From Acidobacteria bacterium 13_1_40CM_65_14 (GTDB taxonomy: Bacteria > Acidobacteriota > Vicinamibacteria > Vicinamibacterales > CAVVIG01), in NCBI GenBank assembly GCA_001917905.1, contig MNEX01000282.1:1-50310 (forward strand): DNA of 50,310 nt, given 5' to 3'. Positions 23,119-31,035 of the stretch are shown one piece after another. The notes under the pieces are model-generated. The model did not search any database and was not told the DNA's origin. It worked only from the letters and a program-made list of their open reading frames with translations. The position numbers and the translations under genes were made by a program. Position 1 is the first letter of the stretch. The number at the start of each line of letters is the position of its first letter.

Positions 23119-24885
23119 TCACGATGGCACCATCCGTCTCTCGTCCTTTCTTCCTTCCAGCAACTGTAGCTGATAGAGCGTCGCGTACGTCCCCTCCGGC
23201 CGTGCGAGGAGCTCGTCGTGCCGGCCGATTTCGGCGACCCGGCCGTGCTCCAGGACGACAATCGCGTCGGCGCGCCGAATCGTCGACAGGCGATGCGCGA
23301 TGACGAAGGACGTCCGGTTCAGCATCAGATTCGCCAGCGCTTCCTGCACGAGCAGCTCCGATTCGGCATCGAGCGCCGAGGTCGCCTCGTCGAGCACGAG
23401 AATCGGCGCGTTCTTGAGCAGCGCCCGCGCAATCGCGAGCCGCTGCCGCTGGCCGCCCGACAGCCGCTGCCCGCGCTCGCCGATCATCGTGTCGTAGCCT
23501 TTGGGCAGCGCGGCGATGAACTCGTGCGCATTGGCCGCGCGCGCCGCCGCCTCGATTTCATCGCGCGTCGCCTGCGGCGATCCGTACGCGACGTTGCTCG
23601 CGATGCTGTCGTCGAACAGCACCGTGTCCTGCGTGACGATGCCAATCTGGCCGCGCAACGAGGCGAGCGTCACGTCGCGGATGTCGACGCCGTCGATGAA
23701 GATCGCGCCCGAGCTCACGTCGTAGAACCGCGGCAGCAGGTTGACGAGCGTCGTCTTGCCCGCGCCGCTCCGGCCGACGATCGCGATCATCTGGCCGGCG
23801 CTCACCGTGAACGACACGCCGCGAACGATCCGGCCCGGGCCCTCGTCGTAGCCGAACCCGACGTCGCGGAACTCGATCTGATCGCCGAACGGCGCGAGCA
23901 CCGCCGCGCCCGGCTGCTCCTTGACCTCGGTGTGCGCGTCCATCATCTCGAAGATGCGTTCCGAGGCGGCGATCGCCTGCTGGAGGTTCGCGTTGACGCG
24001 ACTGAGTTTTTTCGCCGGGCCGTACATCAGGAACAACGTGCCGATGAACAAGGCGAACTGACCGGGTGTCAGCCGGCCGGAGGCGATCTGCCGGCTGCCG
24101 TACACGATCGCGGCGGCCATGCCGATGCCGCCGATCAACTCCATCAGCGGCGGCAGGCTCGACAGCGACGCCGTCACCTTCATGTTCGTGCGGAACAGGT
24201 TGTAGCCGGCGCGCCTGAATTTCTCCGCCTCGTGCGCCTCGGTGCCGAACGCCTTGACGATGCGATGACCCGTGAACGCTTCGGCGCTCAGATGCGAGAG
24301 ATGCTCGAGCGCTTCCTGGCTGCGCCGCGTCGTGCGCCGCACGCGCTGCCCGAGGCGGATGAGCGGGTAGATGATCAGCGGCGCGCCGGTCAGACAGACG
24401 ATCGTCAGCCGCGCGTCGTAGTAGAAGAGGAGCGCCGAGTAGCCGACCAGCGCCAGCGACTCGCGCGCGAGATCGCCGGCCGTTTCCGAGACGGCCTGCT
24501 GCACCTGTCCGACATCGTTGCTGATGCGCGACAACAGGCGTCCCGTGGCGCCGTGCGCGAAGAAGCCGGCCGACTGATCGAGGATGTGGCGATACAGCGC
24601 GTTGCGCAGATCCATCACCACGCGCTGCCCGACGTCGGCCATCAGATACGACGACACGTACGACCCGATCCCCTTCAGCAGATACACGCCGACGATCGCC
24701 CACGCGATGCGCAAGACGTCCTGCTGTTTGGGCAGCACGCTGTCGAAGATCGGTTTGATGAGATACGCGAGGCCGGCCGACCCCACCGCGTACACCACCA
24801 TGCCGGCGATCGCCCACGCGAGGCGCCCGCGGTACGGCGTGGCGTACTCGAACAGGCGCTGCAGGGTGGTGCGCTGTCTCGGCAT
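23119..24885 (-). CDS. msbA: MsbA-like ABC exporter (lipid A / multidrug)
   Basis: A half-transporter of about 588 residues from ATG 24885. Six membrane spans (about 20-310; FFAHGATGRLLSRISNDVGQ) precede the ATPase: Walker A VGRSGAGKTTLVNLLPRFY, signature LSGGQRQRLAIARAL, Walker B ILVLDEATSALD, H-loop IAHRLSTI. Order and length match MsbA, which flips lipid A core or similar lipids across the inner membrane. Position next to the polysaccharide region fits an envelope role, but a drug exporter is possible. TTG 24921 would add 12 residues and is less likely. Confidence 0.88.
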   Translation of the reverse strand: MPRQRTTLQRLFEYATPYRGRLAWAIAGMVVYAVGSAGLAYLIKPIFDSVLPKQQDVLRIAWAIVGVYLLKGIGSYVSSYLMADVGQRVVMDLRNALYRHILDQSAGFFAHGATGRLLSRISNDVGQVQQAVSETAGDLARESLALVGYSALLFYYDARLTIVCLTGAPLIIYPLIRLGQRVRRTTRRSQEALEHLSHLSAEAFTGHRIVKAFGTEAHEAEKFRRAGYNLFRTNMKVTASLSSLPPLMELIGGIGMAAAIVYGSRQIASGRLTPGQFALFIGTLFLMYGPAKKLSRVNANLQQAIAASERIFEMMDAHTEVKEQPGAAVLAPFGDQIEFRDVGFGYDEGPGRIVRGVSFTVSAGQMIAIVGRSGAGKTTLVNLLPRFYDVSSGAIFIDGVDIRDVTLASLRGQIGIVTQDTVLFDDSIASNVAYGSPQATRDEIEAAARAANAHEFIAALPKGYDTMIGERGQRLSGGQRQRLAIARALLKNAPILVLDEATSALDAESELLVQEALANLMLNRTSFVIAHRLSTIRRADAIVVLEHGRVAEIGRHDELLARPEGTYATLYQLQLLEGRKDERRMVPS

Positions 24886-24920
24886 GGCGTCCGGCACTCC
24901 TAATCTAAAAGAGCGTCGCA

Positions 24921-25034
24921 AAATTACCTCGCCACCACAGGGGACACGGAGGACAGAGGTTCAAACCTGTCCAGAGCAAGATTTTCCCCAGTGTCCCCGT
25001 GTCCTCCATGGTGGAGAGCTTAATTCTGCAATGC
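24921..25034. repeat. Inverted-repeat element, copy 1
   Basis: Ends AATTACCTCGCCACCAC and GTGGTGGAGAGCTTAATT-like are imperfect inverted repeats. Inner arms GGGGACACGGAGGACA and GTGTCCCCGTGTCCTCC also pair. Copy 2 is at 30847-30938 with the same ends and a different centre. Non-coding; MITE-like in form. It fills the msbA-galE gap. Confidence 0.75.
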
Positions 25035-25065
25035 GTCTAAAGGAGCGCTTTACCTGTCTCCATTG

Positions 25066-26067
25066 CTACTTGTCTCCATAGCCGGTCGGGTGCGTCCGGT
25101 GCCAGTCCCAGGCGGTACGCACGATGACCTCGAGGTCGGCGTAGCGCGGCGTCCAGTGCAGCTCGGCGTGCGCCTTCTGCGGCGACGCGTAGAGCACCGC
25201 GGGATCGCCCGGGCGCCGCGGCGCCAGCGTCCACGGTACCTTGCGTCCGGTGACGCGTTCGACGGCGTCGATGACCTCGCGCACCGAGTGCGGATGCCCG
25301 GTACCGAGATTGTACGCGCCCGATCGATCCGTCTCGATCAACGCGTCCAGCGCGCGGACGTGCGCATCGGCGAGATCGGTCACGTGGACGTAATCGCGCA
25401 GGCACGTGCCGTCGGGCGTCGGGTAATCGTCGCCGAACACCTGCAGTCCCGGCCCGCCGCTCGCCGCGTCGATGGCGCGCGGAATCACGTGGATTTCCGG
25501 CGAGTGGTCCTCCCCGATCTCGCCCTCCGGATCGGCGCCGGCCGCGTTGAAATACCGCAGCGCAATCGAGTGGATGCCGTACGCGCGCTCGAAGTGCGGC
25601 AGCGCGCGCTCCACCGCCAGCTTGGTTTCCCCGTAGCTGTTGATCGGCGTCTGTGGATGCGTTTCCGCGATCGGCGTCTCGATCGGCTCGCCGTATGTGG
25701 CGCAGGTCGACGAGAACACGAAGGGCTTCACCGATTCCGCCGCCATCGCTTCCAGCACGCTCAGCGCGCCGGTCACGTTGTTCCGGTAGTACCGCGCCGG
25801 CTCACGCACCGACTCGCCGACGTCGAGCAGCGCCGCAAAATGCATGACGGCGAACACATCGTGCTTGCGAAGCGCCTCGCGGACCGCGGACGCATCCGTG
25901 ATGTCACCTTCCACGAAGTCGCCGAAGGCTGCAGCACCGCGGTGGCCGGCGACCAGGTTGTCGTAGACGACCACGCTGTACCCGGCCTGGCGCAACGCCT
26001 TCGCCGCGTGACTGCCGATGTAGCCGGCGCCGCCGGTCACGAGGACGGCGCGACCGCTAGCGTCCAA
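25066..26067 (-). CDS. galE: UDP-glucose 4-epimerase
   Basis: 333-residue extended SDR enzyme interconverting UDP-Glc and UDP-Gal. NAD-binding VLVTGGAGYIGSHAAKAL, catalytic Ser/Tyr/Lys in VFSSTCATYGEP and SYGETKLAVE, and GalE-typical ALRYFNAAGADPEGEIGE and YNLGTGHPHSVREVI. The best start is TTG 26067, overlapping the ugd stop by 11 nt, so ugd-galE are coupled and provide nucleotide sugars for the glycan genes to the right. Confidence 0.92.
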   Translation of the reverse strand: MDASGRAVLVTGGAGYIGSHAAKALRQAGYSVVVYDNLVAGHRGAAAFGDFVEGDITDASAVREALRKHDVFAVMHFAALLDVGESVREPARYYRNNVTGALSVLEAMAAESVKPFVFSSTCATYGEPIETPIAETHPQTPINSYGETKLAVERALPHFERAYGIHSIALRYFNAAGADPEGEIGEDHSPEIHVIPRAIDAASGGPGLQVFGDDYPTPDGTCLRDYVHVTDLADAHVRALDALIETDRSGAYNLGTGHPHSVREVIDAVERVTGRKVPWTLAPRRPGDPAVLYASPQKAHAELHWTPRYADLEVIVRTAWDWHRTHPTGYGDK

Positions 26068-27358
26068 TGGAAAAGTAGGTGAAGCCGAGCGCGCGCATCT
26101 GCTCGGGCGAATAGATGTTGCGGCCGTCGAACACGATCGGCGCGCGCAAAAGCGATCGCATCTTCGCGAAGTCGGGCTCGCGGAACTCGTTCCACTCGGT
26201 CACGATCGCCAGCGCGTCGGCGCCCGACAACGCGTCGTAGCTCTTCTCGCACACCGCAATGCGGCCGTCGAACAGGCGCTTCGCCACCGGTCCGGCCGCG
26301 GGATCGTACGCGCGCACCGTCGCGCCGCGCTGGAGCAGCGTCTCGATGATCTCAATCGCGGGCGCTTCGCGCATGTCATCGGTCCGCGGCTTGAACGCGA
26401 GACCCCAGAGCGCAATGGTCTTGCCGCGCAGATCCTTGAAGTGCCCCTCCATTTTCTCGACGAGCCGCTGCTTCTGCTTCTCGTTGGCGGCCTCGACGGC
26501 GCTCAGAATGCCGAAGTCGTAGCCGTGGTCCTGGGCCGACTTGAGCAGCGCCTTGACGTCCTTCGGAAAACAGCTGCCGCCGTAGCCGACGCCGGGAAAC
26601 AGAAACGACGTGCCGATGCGGCGGTCCGCGCCGATCGCCCTGCGTACCTCGTCGACGTCGGCGCCGACCAGCTCGCAGACGTTCGCAATCTCGTTCATGA
26701 ACGAGATGCGCGTCGCCAGAATCGAATTCGCGGCGTACTTGCACAGCTCGGCGCTCGCCGTGCTCATGATGAGAATCGGCGCGCCCGTTCGCGTGAACGG
26801 TCCGTACAGCTCCCTCATCACGGCCGCCGCGCGATCGTCTTTCTCTTCGATCCCGATCACCACGCGATCGGGTTTCATGAAGTCCTCGATCGCAGCGCCC
26901 TGCTTCAGAAACTCGGGATTGCTGACGACGCTGAAGGGCTGCGTCGTTTCCTTGGCGATCGTCTCTCGAACTTTCTGCGCCGTGCCGACGGGCACCGTAC
27001 TTTTGTCGACGACGACCGTGTACGTGTTCATCGCGCGCCCGAGGTCGCGCGCGACGCCGAGGACGTGCGCCAAATCCGCGGAGCCGTCCTCGCCCTGCGG
27101 CGTGCCGACGGCGATGAACACAATCGCCGAGTCGTGGACGGCGGACGCGAGATCGGTGGTGAAGCGCAACCGTTCTTCGTGACGATTGTGCCGGACCATT
27201 TCCTCGAGGCCGGGCTCGTAGATCGGCATCCCGCCCGCGTTGAGGGTGGCGATTTTCGACCCATCCTTGTCCACGCACACGACGGCGTTGCCGTTCTCGG
27301 CGAAGCACGCGCCCAGTACGAGCCCGACGTACCCCGTTCCGACGACGGCGATTTTCAT
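26057..27358 (-). CDS. ugd: UDP-glucose 6-dehydrogenase
   Basis: 433 residues, oxidising UDP-Glc to UDP-GlcA. NAD site MKIAVVGTGYVGLVLGACFA; catalytic Cys in GVGYGGSCFPKDVKALL; C-terminal LWGLAFKPRTDDMREAPAIE. The ATG at 27358 is the family start; a longer reading would translate a hairpin repeat. It supplies the substrate for the UDP-GlcA decarboxylase at 36357. The leader is a hairpin repeat ending 9 nt before the ATG. Confidence 0.94.
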   Translation of the reverse strand: MKIAVVGTGYVGLVLGACFAENGNAVVCVDKDGSKIATLNAGGMPIYEPGLEEMVRHNRHEERLRFTTDLASAVHDSAIVFIAVGTPQGEDGSADLAHVLGVARDLGRAMNTYTVVVDKSTVPVGTAQKVRETIAKETTQPFSVVSNPEFLKQGAAIEDFMKPDRVVIGIEEKDDRAAAVMRELYGPFTRTGAPILIMSTASAELCKYAANSILATRISFMNEIANVCELVGADVDEVRRAIGADRRIGTSFLFPGVGYGGSCFPKDVKALLKSAQDHGYDFGILSAVEAANEKQKQRLVEKMEGHFKDLRGKTIALWGLAFKPRTDDMREAPAIEIIETLLQRGATVRAYDPAAGPVAKRLFDGRIAVCEKSYDALSGADALAIVTEWNEFREPDFAKMRSLLRAPIVFDGRNIYSPEQMRALGFTYFSIGR

Positions 27359-27367
27359 TTTCTTATT

Positions 27368-27512
27368 CGCGTGGGGCCCCACCCCCACGCGCTGACGCGC
27401 GTCGCGGCGTAAACCGCTCGCGCGTATCTAGAACAGAATGTTGCTGAGGGCCTACCCCCACGTGCTGACGCGTCGCGGCGTAGACCGCTCGCGCGTATCC
27501 AGAACAGGACGT
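27368..27512 (-). repeat. Start-codon hairpin repeat, copy 4 plus a decayed tandem copy (upstream of ugd)
   Basis: The core stem CGCGTGGGG / CCCCACGCG around GTGGGG (27368-27391) ends 9 nt before the ugd ATG. The distal tract runs to GCGCGTATCTAGAACAG (about 27420-27436). A second, degenerate unit (about 27446-27512) keeps CCCCCACGTGCTGACGCG and GCGCGTATCCAGAACAG but has lost the paired arms. No gene lies in 27359-27763. Confidence 0.8.
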
Positions 27513-27607
27513 CGTGGTGGGCGACGTCACTGCGACATCCGTGACCGTGGATCATCACACGAAAAACTCAGGCAGAGTACCATAACAAGATACTGAGCCG
27601 GAAAGAC

Positions 27608-27681
27608 TTCTAGCGGACCGTCTCAGCTGAATCAGTACTAATCACAACAAGCCTTCAACCGCGGTCTTCGGGCCGCGACAA
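27608..27681 (-). repeat. 74-bp dispersed repeat, copy 2
   Basis: Reverse-complement copy of 15566-15639 with 6 mismatches. It lies in the divergent gap between ugd and the first glycosyltransferase. A hairpin GCCCCCACCGCGCA / TGCGCGGTGGGG flanks it at about 27686-27718. Confidence 0.8.
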
Positions 27682-27763
27682 TGCGGGGCCCCCACCGCGC
27701 ACGCCTGCGCGGTGGGGTGCGAGCGGAGCGGCCCGGTAGTCGTGCGAGGAGAGACGCCACTAA

Positions 27764-28897
27764 GTGCGGGTCCTGATTGATTACCGCCCCGCGCTGCGCG
27801 AGCGCAGCGGCGTTGGCGAGTACGCGCACCAGCTCGTGCGGGCGCTGCTGCGAACATTTCCGCCGAGCGCGACCGACGGCCTGCTCGATCTCACGCTCTT
27901 CTCGAGCTCGTGGAAAGATCGACTCCAGCCGCTGCCGGACATCGCTGGCGCGAGGGCGATCGATCGTCACGTCCCCGTACGCGTGCTCAACTTCGCGTGG
28001 CATCGCCTGCGGTGGCCGCCGGCGGAAGCGCTGGCCCGAGCGGAGTTCGACGTCACCCACGCGCTGCATCCGCTCGTGATGCCGGCGCGCCGCGCGGCGC
28101 AGGTGATCACGATCCACGATTTGAATTTCCTGACGCACCCCGAGCGGACGCGCGGTGAGATCCGCCGCGACTACGCGTCGCTTGTGCACGATCACGCACG
28201 CCGCGCGGATCGGGTCATCGTCGTCTCGCATTTCACGGCGACAGAGGTCCAGCGCCAGCTCGGCGTTCCCATCGATCGGATATCGGTGTGTCCGCCCGGC
28301 GCGCCCGACTGGACGCCGCGACTGGCGACGCCGGAGAACGGCTATGTGTTGTTCTTCGGCACGCTCGAGACGAGAAAGAACGTCGGCGGATTGCTCGACG
28401 CGTACGAGCGCCTCGTCGTCGCGCGAAGGCTTCAGCCGAGCGTTCCGGAACTGGTGCTCGCCGGAAAAGCCACCGACGCGGCGCAGCCGTGGCTCGATCG
28501 CATCAGGCACGGACCGCTCGCCGGTCGTGTGCGGCACATCGGCTACGTCGAGCCCGCGGATCGCCGCGCGCTGTACGAGGGCGCGCGGCTGCTCGTGCAG
28601 CCGTCGTTTGAAGAAGGCTTTGGCATCCCGGTGCTCGAAGCGATGACGCTCGGCGTGCCGGTGGTCGCCAGCCATCGTGGCGCGCTGCCGGAAGTCCTCG
28701 GTGACGCCGGGCTGCTGGTCGACCCGGCGGACGCGGAGGAGATGGCGAGCGCCATCCACCGCATGATCGACGACGACGCGTTCGCGGCAGCGTGCGGCGG
28801 TCAAGGGGTCCTGCGCTCGCGTCAGTTCACGTGGGAGCTCACGGCTCGGCGTGTGTTCGACGCGTATCAACAGGCGATCGATGCGCATCGGCATTGA
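27764..28897 (+). CDS. GT4-family glycosyltransferase
   Basis: 377 residues with the GT-B fold of family 4. N-terminal MRVLIDYRPALRERSGVGEY, middle VITIHDLNFLTHPERTR, donor-side features YVLFFGTLETRKNVGGLLDA and the C-terminal EGARLLVQPSFEEGFGIPVL-EAM nucleotide-sugar motif. It probably adds a sugar to a lipid-linked glycan at the cytoplasmic membrane; the donor cannot be told. Start GTG 27764. It overlaps the next GT gene by 17 nt. Confidence 0.9.
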   Translation: MRVLIDYRPALRERSGVGEYAHQLVRALLRTFPPSATDGLLDLTLFSSSWKDRLQPLPDIAGARAIDRHVPVRVLNFAWHRLRWPPAEALARAEFDVTHALHPLVMPARRAAQVITIHDLNFLTHPERTRGEIRRDYASLVHDHARRADRVIVVSHFTATEVQRQLGVPIDRISVCPPGAPDWTPRLATPENGYVLFFGTLETRKNVGGLLDAYERLVVARRLQPSVPELVLAGKATDAAQPWLDRIRHGPLAGRVRHIGYVEPADRRALYEGARLLVQPSFEEGFGIPVLEAMTLGVPVVASHRGALPEVLGDAGLLVDPADAEEMASAIHRMIDDDAFAAACGGQGVLRSRQFTWELTARRVFDAYQQAIDAHRH

Positions 28898-30041
28898 CGC
28901 GCGCGAGCTGTCGGGCCGCGCGACCGGGGTCGGACGCTATCTCGCCGGCCTGCTGCGCGAATGGACCAACGGCGAACGAGCGCGATCGCATGAGTTCGTG
29001 CTGTATGCGCCGGAGCCGGTCGGCATCACGCTCGACGCGCACCGGTTCGCCACGCGAATCATTCCCGGAACGAGCGGCACGTGGTGGGAACAGATGCGGC
29101 TGCCGAGCGTCGCCGCCGCCGATCACCTGGATGTATTCTTCGCGCCCGCCTACACGGCGCCGCTGCGCCTCGACGTGCCGACGGTCGTGACCATCCACGA
29201 CCTGTCGTACGTCGCGCATCCCGAATGGTTTCGGCTGCGCGAAGGCGCGCGCCGGCGCTGGCTGACCCGCGCCACCGCCGCTCGCGCACGCGCCATCGTC
29301 ACGGTGTCGGAGTTCTCGAAGCGCGAGATTGTCGAGCGCCTCGGCGTGAGCGAGGCGAAGGTGCGAGTGGTGCCGCACGGCATCGACGCGCCGGCGGGCC
29401 TCGCCGAAGCTCGCGGAGATCGCGAGCGAGCGGAGGCGGGAAGCGCCGACCTGTCCGCCGTCGCGCGGAGCGCGGAGGCGGAAGGCGCGAAGGCGGGCGA
29501 TGCCGATCCGCGGCTTCTGTACGTCGGATCGATCTTCAATCGCCGGCGGGTGCCCGATCTGATTCGCGCGGTCGCGGCGCTCGCGCGCCGGCGGTCCGGC
29601 ATCTCGCTCGATCTGGTCGGCGACAACCGGACGTTTCCGCCGCAGGACATCGACCGCGCGATCGCAAACCATGGCATGACGGGCCGCGTCCGCTGGCATC
29701 GCTACGCGACCGAGGAGGCGCTTCGCGATTTGTACGCGCGCGCCCGCGCGTTCGCCTTTCTGTCGGAGTATGAAGGCCTCGGCATGACGCCGCTCGAAGC
29801 GCTCGCCGTTGGGATCCCGCCGGTGGTCCTCGATACGCCGGCCGCGCGCGAGAGCCTCGAGGACGCGGCGATGTACGTTCCGATCAATGGCGACGTGCCC
29901 GCCGTCGCGCTGGCGCTCGAGACGGCGCTGTTCGACGAGCGGGCGCGTGCGCGCGTGCTCGGCGCGGCGCCGGCGGCGCTGGCGAAATACGAGTGGCCGC
30001 ACGCGGCGCGTGAGACGTTGGCGGTTTTGGAGCGCGCGTGA
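28881..30041 (+). CDS. GT4-family glycosyltransferase with inserted low-complexity stretch
   Basis: About 386 residues from ATG 28881 (MRIGIDARELSGRATGVGRY), inside the end of the previous gene. GT-B features: VVTIHDLSYVAHPEWFRLRE, VRVVPHGIDAP, LLYVGSIFNRRRVPDLI, FLSEYEGLGMTPLEALAVG. Between VVPHGID and LLYVGS is a stretch of about 35 residues (LAEARGDRERAEAGSADLSA and onward) not usual for the family, encoded by GC-rich repetitive DNA. It is coupled to the following GT2 gene. Confidence 0.88.
   Translation: MRIGIDARELSGRATGVGRYLAGLLREWTNGERARSHEFVLYAPEPVGITLDAHRFATRIIPGTSGTWWEQMRLPSVAAADHLDVFFAPAYTAPLRLDVPTVVTIHDLSYVAHPEWFRLREGARRRWLTRATAARARAIVTVSEFSKREIVERLGVSEAKVRVVPHGIDAPAGLAEARGDRERAEAGSADLSAVARSAEAEGAKAGDADPRLLYVGSIFNRRRVPDLIRAVAALARRRSGISLDLVGDNRTFPPQDIDRAIANHGMTGRVRWHRYATEEALRDLYARARAFAFLSEYEGLGMTPLEALAVGIPPVVLDTPAARESLEDAAMYVPINGDVPAVALALETALFDERARARVLGAAPAALAKYEWPHAARETLAVLERA
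29407..29505 (+). repeat. GC-rich repetitive insertion within GT4 gene
   Basis: Quasi-repeats of GCGGAG/GAGGCGG and GCGAGCG units encode an Ala/Glu/Arg-rich segment (SADLSAVARSAEAEGAKAGD). It lies between the two Rossmann domains and keeps the frame. Confidence 0.5.
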
Positions 30042-30823
30042 TCGACGTCTCCATCGTCATCGTGAGCTACAACGCACGACCCGATCTCGAGCGCTGCCTC
30101 GAATCGCTGCACGCGTCGCCCCCTTCCGCCAGCCACGAGATCATCCTCGTCGACAACCAGTCGAGCGACGGGAGCGCCGAAGCGGCGGCTCGGTGGCCGG
30201 ACGTACGCGTCATCCAGAGCGGCGCGAATCTTGGATTCGCACGCGCGACGAACATCGGCATCCGCGCGAGCAGCGGGAGAGATTTGCTGCTGTTGAACAG
30301 CGACACGGTCGTCCCCGCGGGGGCCGTCGATCGCCTGCTCGCGGAGCTTCACCGCGATCCTGGCGTCGCCGTGGTCGGCCCGCGCCTGGTCGACGCCACT
30401 GGCCGCGCCGAGCTGTCGTACGGACGGATGATCGGTCCGTTCAACGAGCTGCGACAGAAGGTCCGCAACCAGCGTCCCGCGCTCGTCGATCGACTCACAC
30501 GCCGCCGCCACTCGCCCGACTGGGTGAGCGGTGCGTGTCTCCTCGTGCGGCGGATGGACGCAGAGGCAGTCGGGCTGCTCGACGAGCGCTTCTTCATGTA
30601 CGCGGAGGACGTCGACTTCTGCGCGGCAATCAAGGCACGTGGACGCCGCATTGTGTTTACGCCTGAGGTCGAGGTCGTGCATCTGCGCGGCCGATCGGTG
30701 GCCAGCGCGCCGGCGGCGACCGAGACCGCCTATCGCCGTAGTCAGGTGGCGTTCTACGAAAAGCACCGGCCCGGTTGGGTGCCGCTGTTGAAGCTGTACC
30801 TCAAGCTGCGCGGGCAGGCCTAA
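30038..30823 (+). CDS. GT2-family glycosyltransferase
   Basis: 261-residue GT-A enzyme. MIDVSIVIVSYNARPDLERC, nucleotide-binding IILVDNQSSDGSAEAA, the metal-binding region in LLLLNSDTVVPAGAVDRLL and C-terminal SGACLLVRRMDAEAVGLLDE with MYAEDVDFC. This is the rhamnosyl/WcaE-like pattern (EDVDF). GTG 30038 overlaps the previous stop (GTGA). It likely adds a sugar to the same lipid-linked glycan. Confidence 0.9.
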   Translation: MIDVSIVIVSYNARPDLERCLESLHASPPSASHEIILVDNQSSDGSAEAAARWPDVRVIQSGANLGFARATNIGIRASSGRDLLLLNSDTVVPAGAVDRLLAELHRDPGVAVVGPRLVDATGRAELSYGRMIGPFNELRQKVRNQRPALVDRLTRRRHSPDWVSGACLLVRRMDAEAVGLLDERFFMYAEDVDFCAAIKARGRRIVFTPEVEVVHLRGRSVASAPAATETAYRRSQVAFYEKHRPGWVPLLKLYLKLRGQA

Positions 30824-30846
30824 AAGCCCTGTGCTCGGGGTGTATA

Positions 30847-30938
30847 GCGTTGCCAAATTACCTCGCCACCACAGAGCACGATTTTTCCTCCGCGTCCCCC
30901 GTGCCCTCCGTGGTGGAGAGCTTAATTCTGCGATGTGC
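30847..30938. repeat. Inverted-repeat element, copy 2
   Basis: It shares AATTACCTCGCCACCACAG at the left and GTGGTGGAGAGCTTAATTCT at the right with copy 1 (24921-25034). The centre differs in sequence and is shorter. It fills the gap after the GT2 gene; nothing else is seen in 30939-31035. Confidence 0.75.
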
Positions 30939-31035
30939 GCTGTCAGGGCTGCCGGGCGCCCGCTCTCAAGAGCGTCGCGACTTCAGCCGATAGCAGTACA
31001 ACTGGGTATTTCCCTGCCCAGCTCAGGATTCTGAA

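Noticed and set aside
29407..29505. Frameshift in the GT4 gene causing the Ala/Arg-rich stretch
   Set aside because: Family motifs resume in the same frame on both sides, so it is an in-frame insertion.
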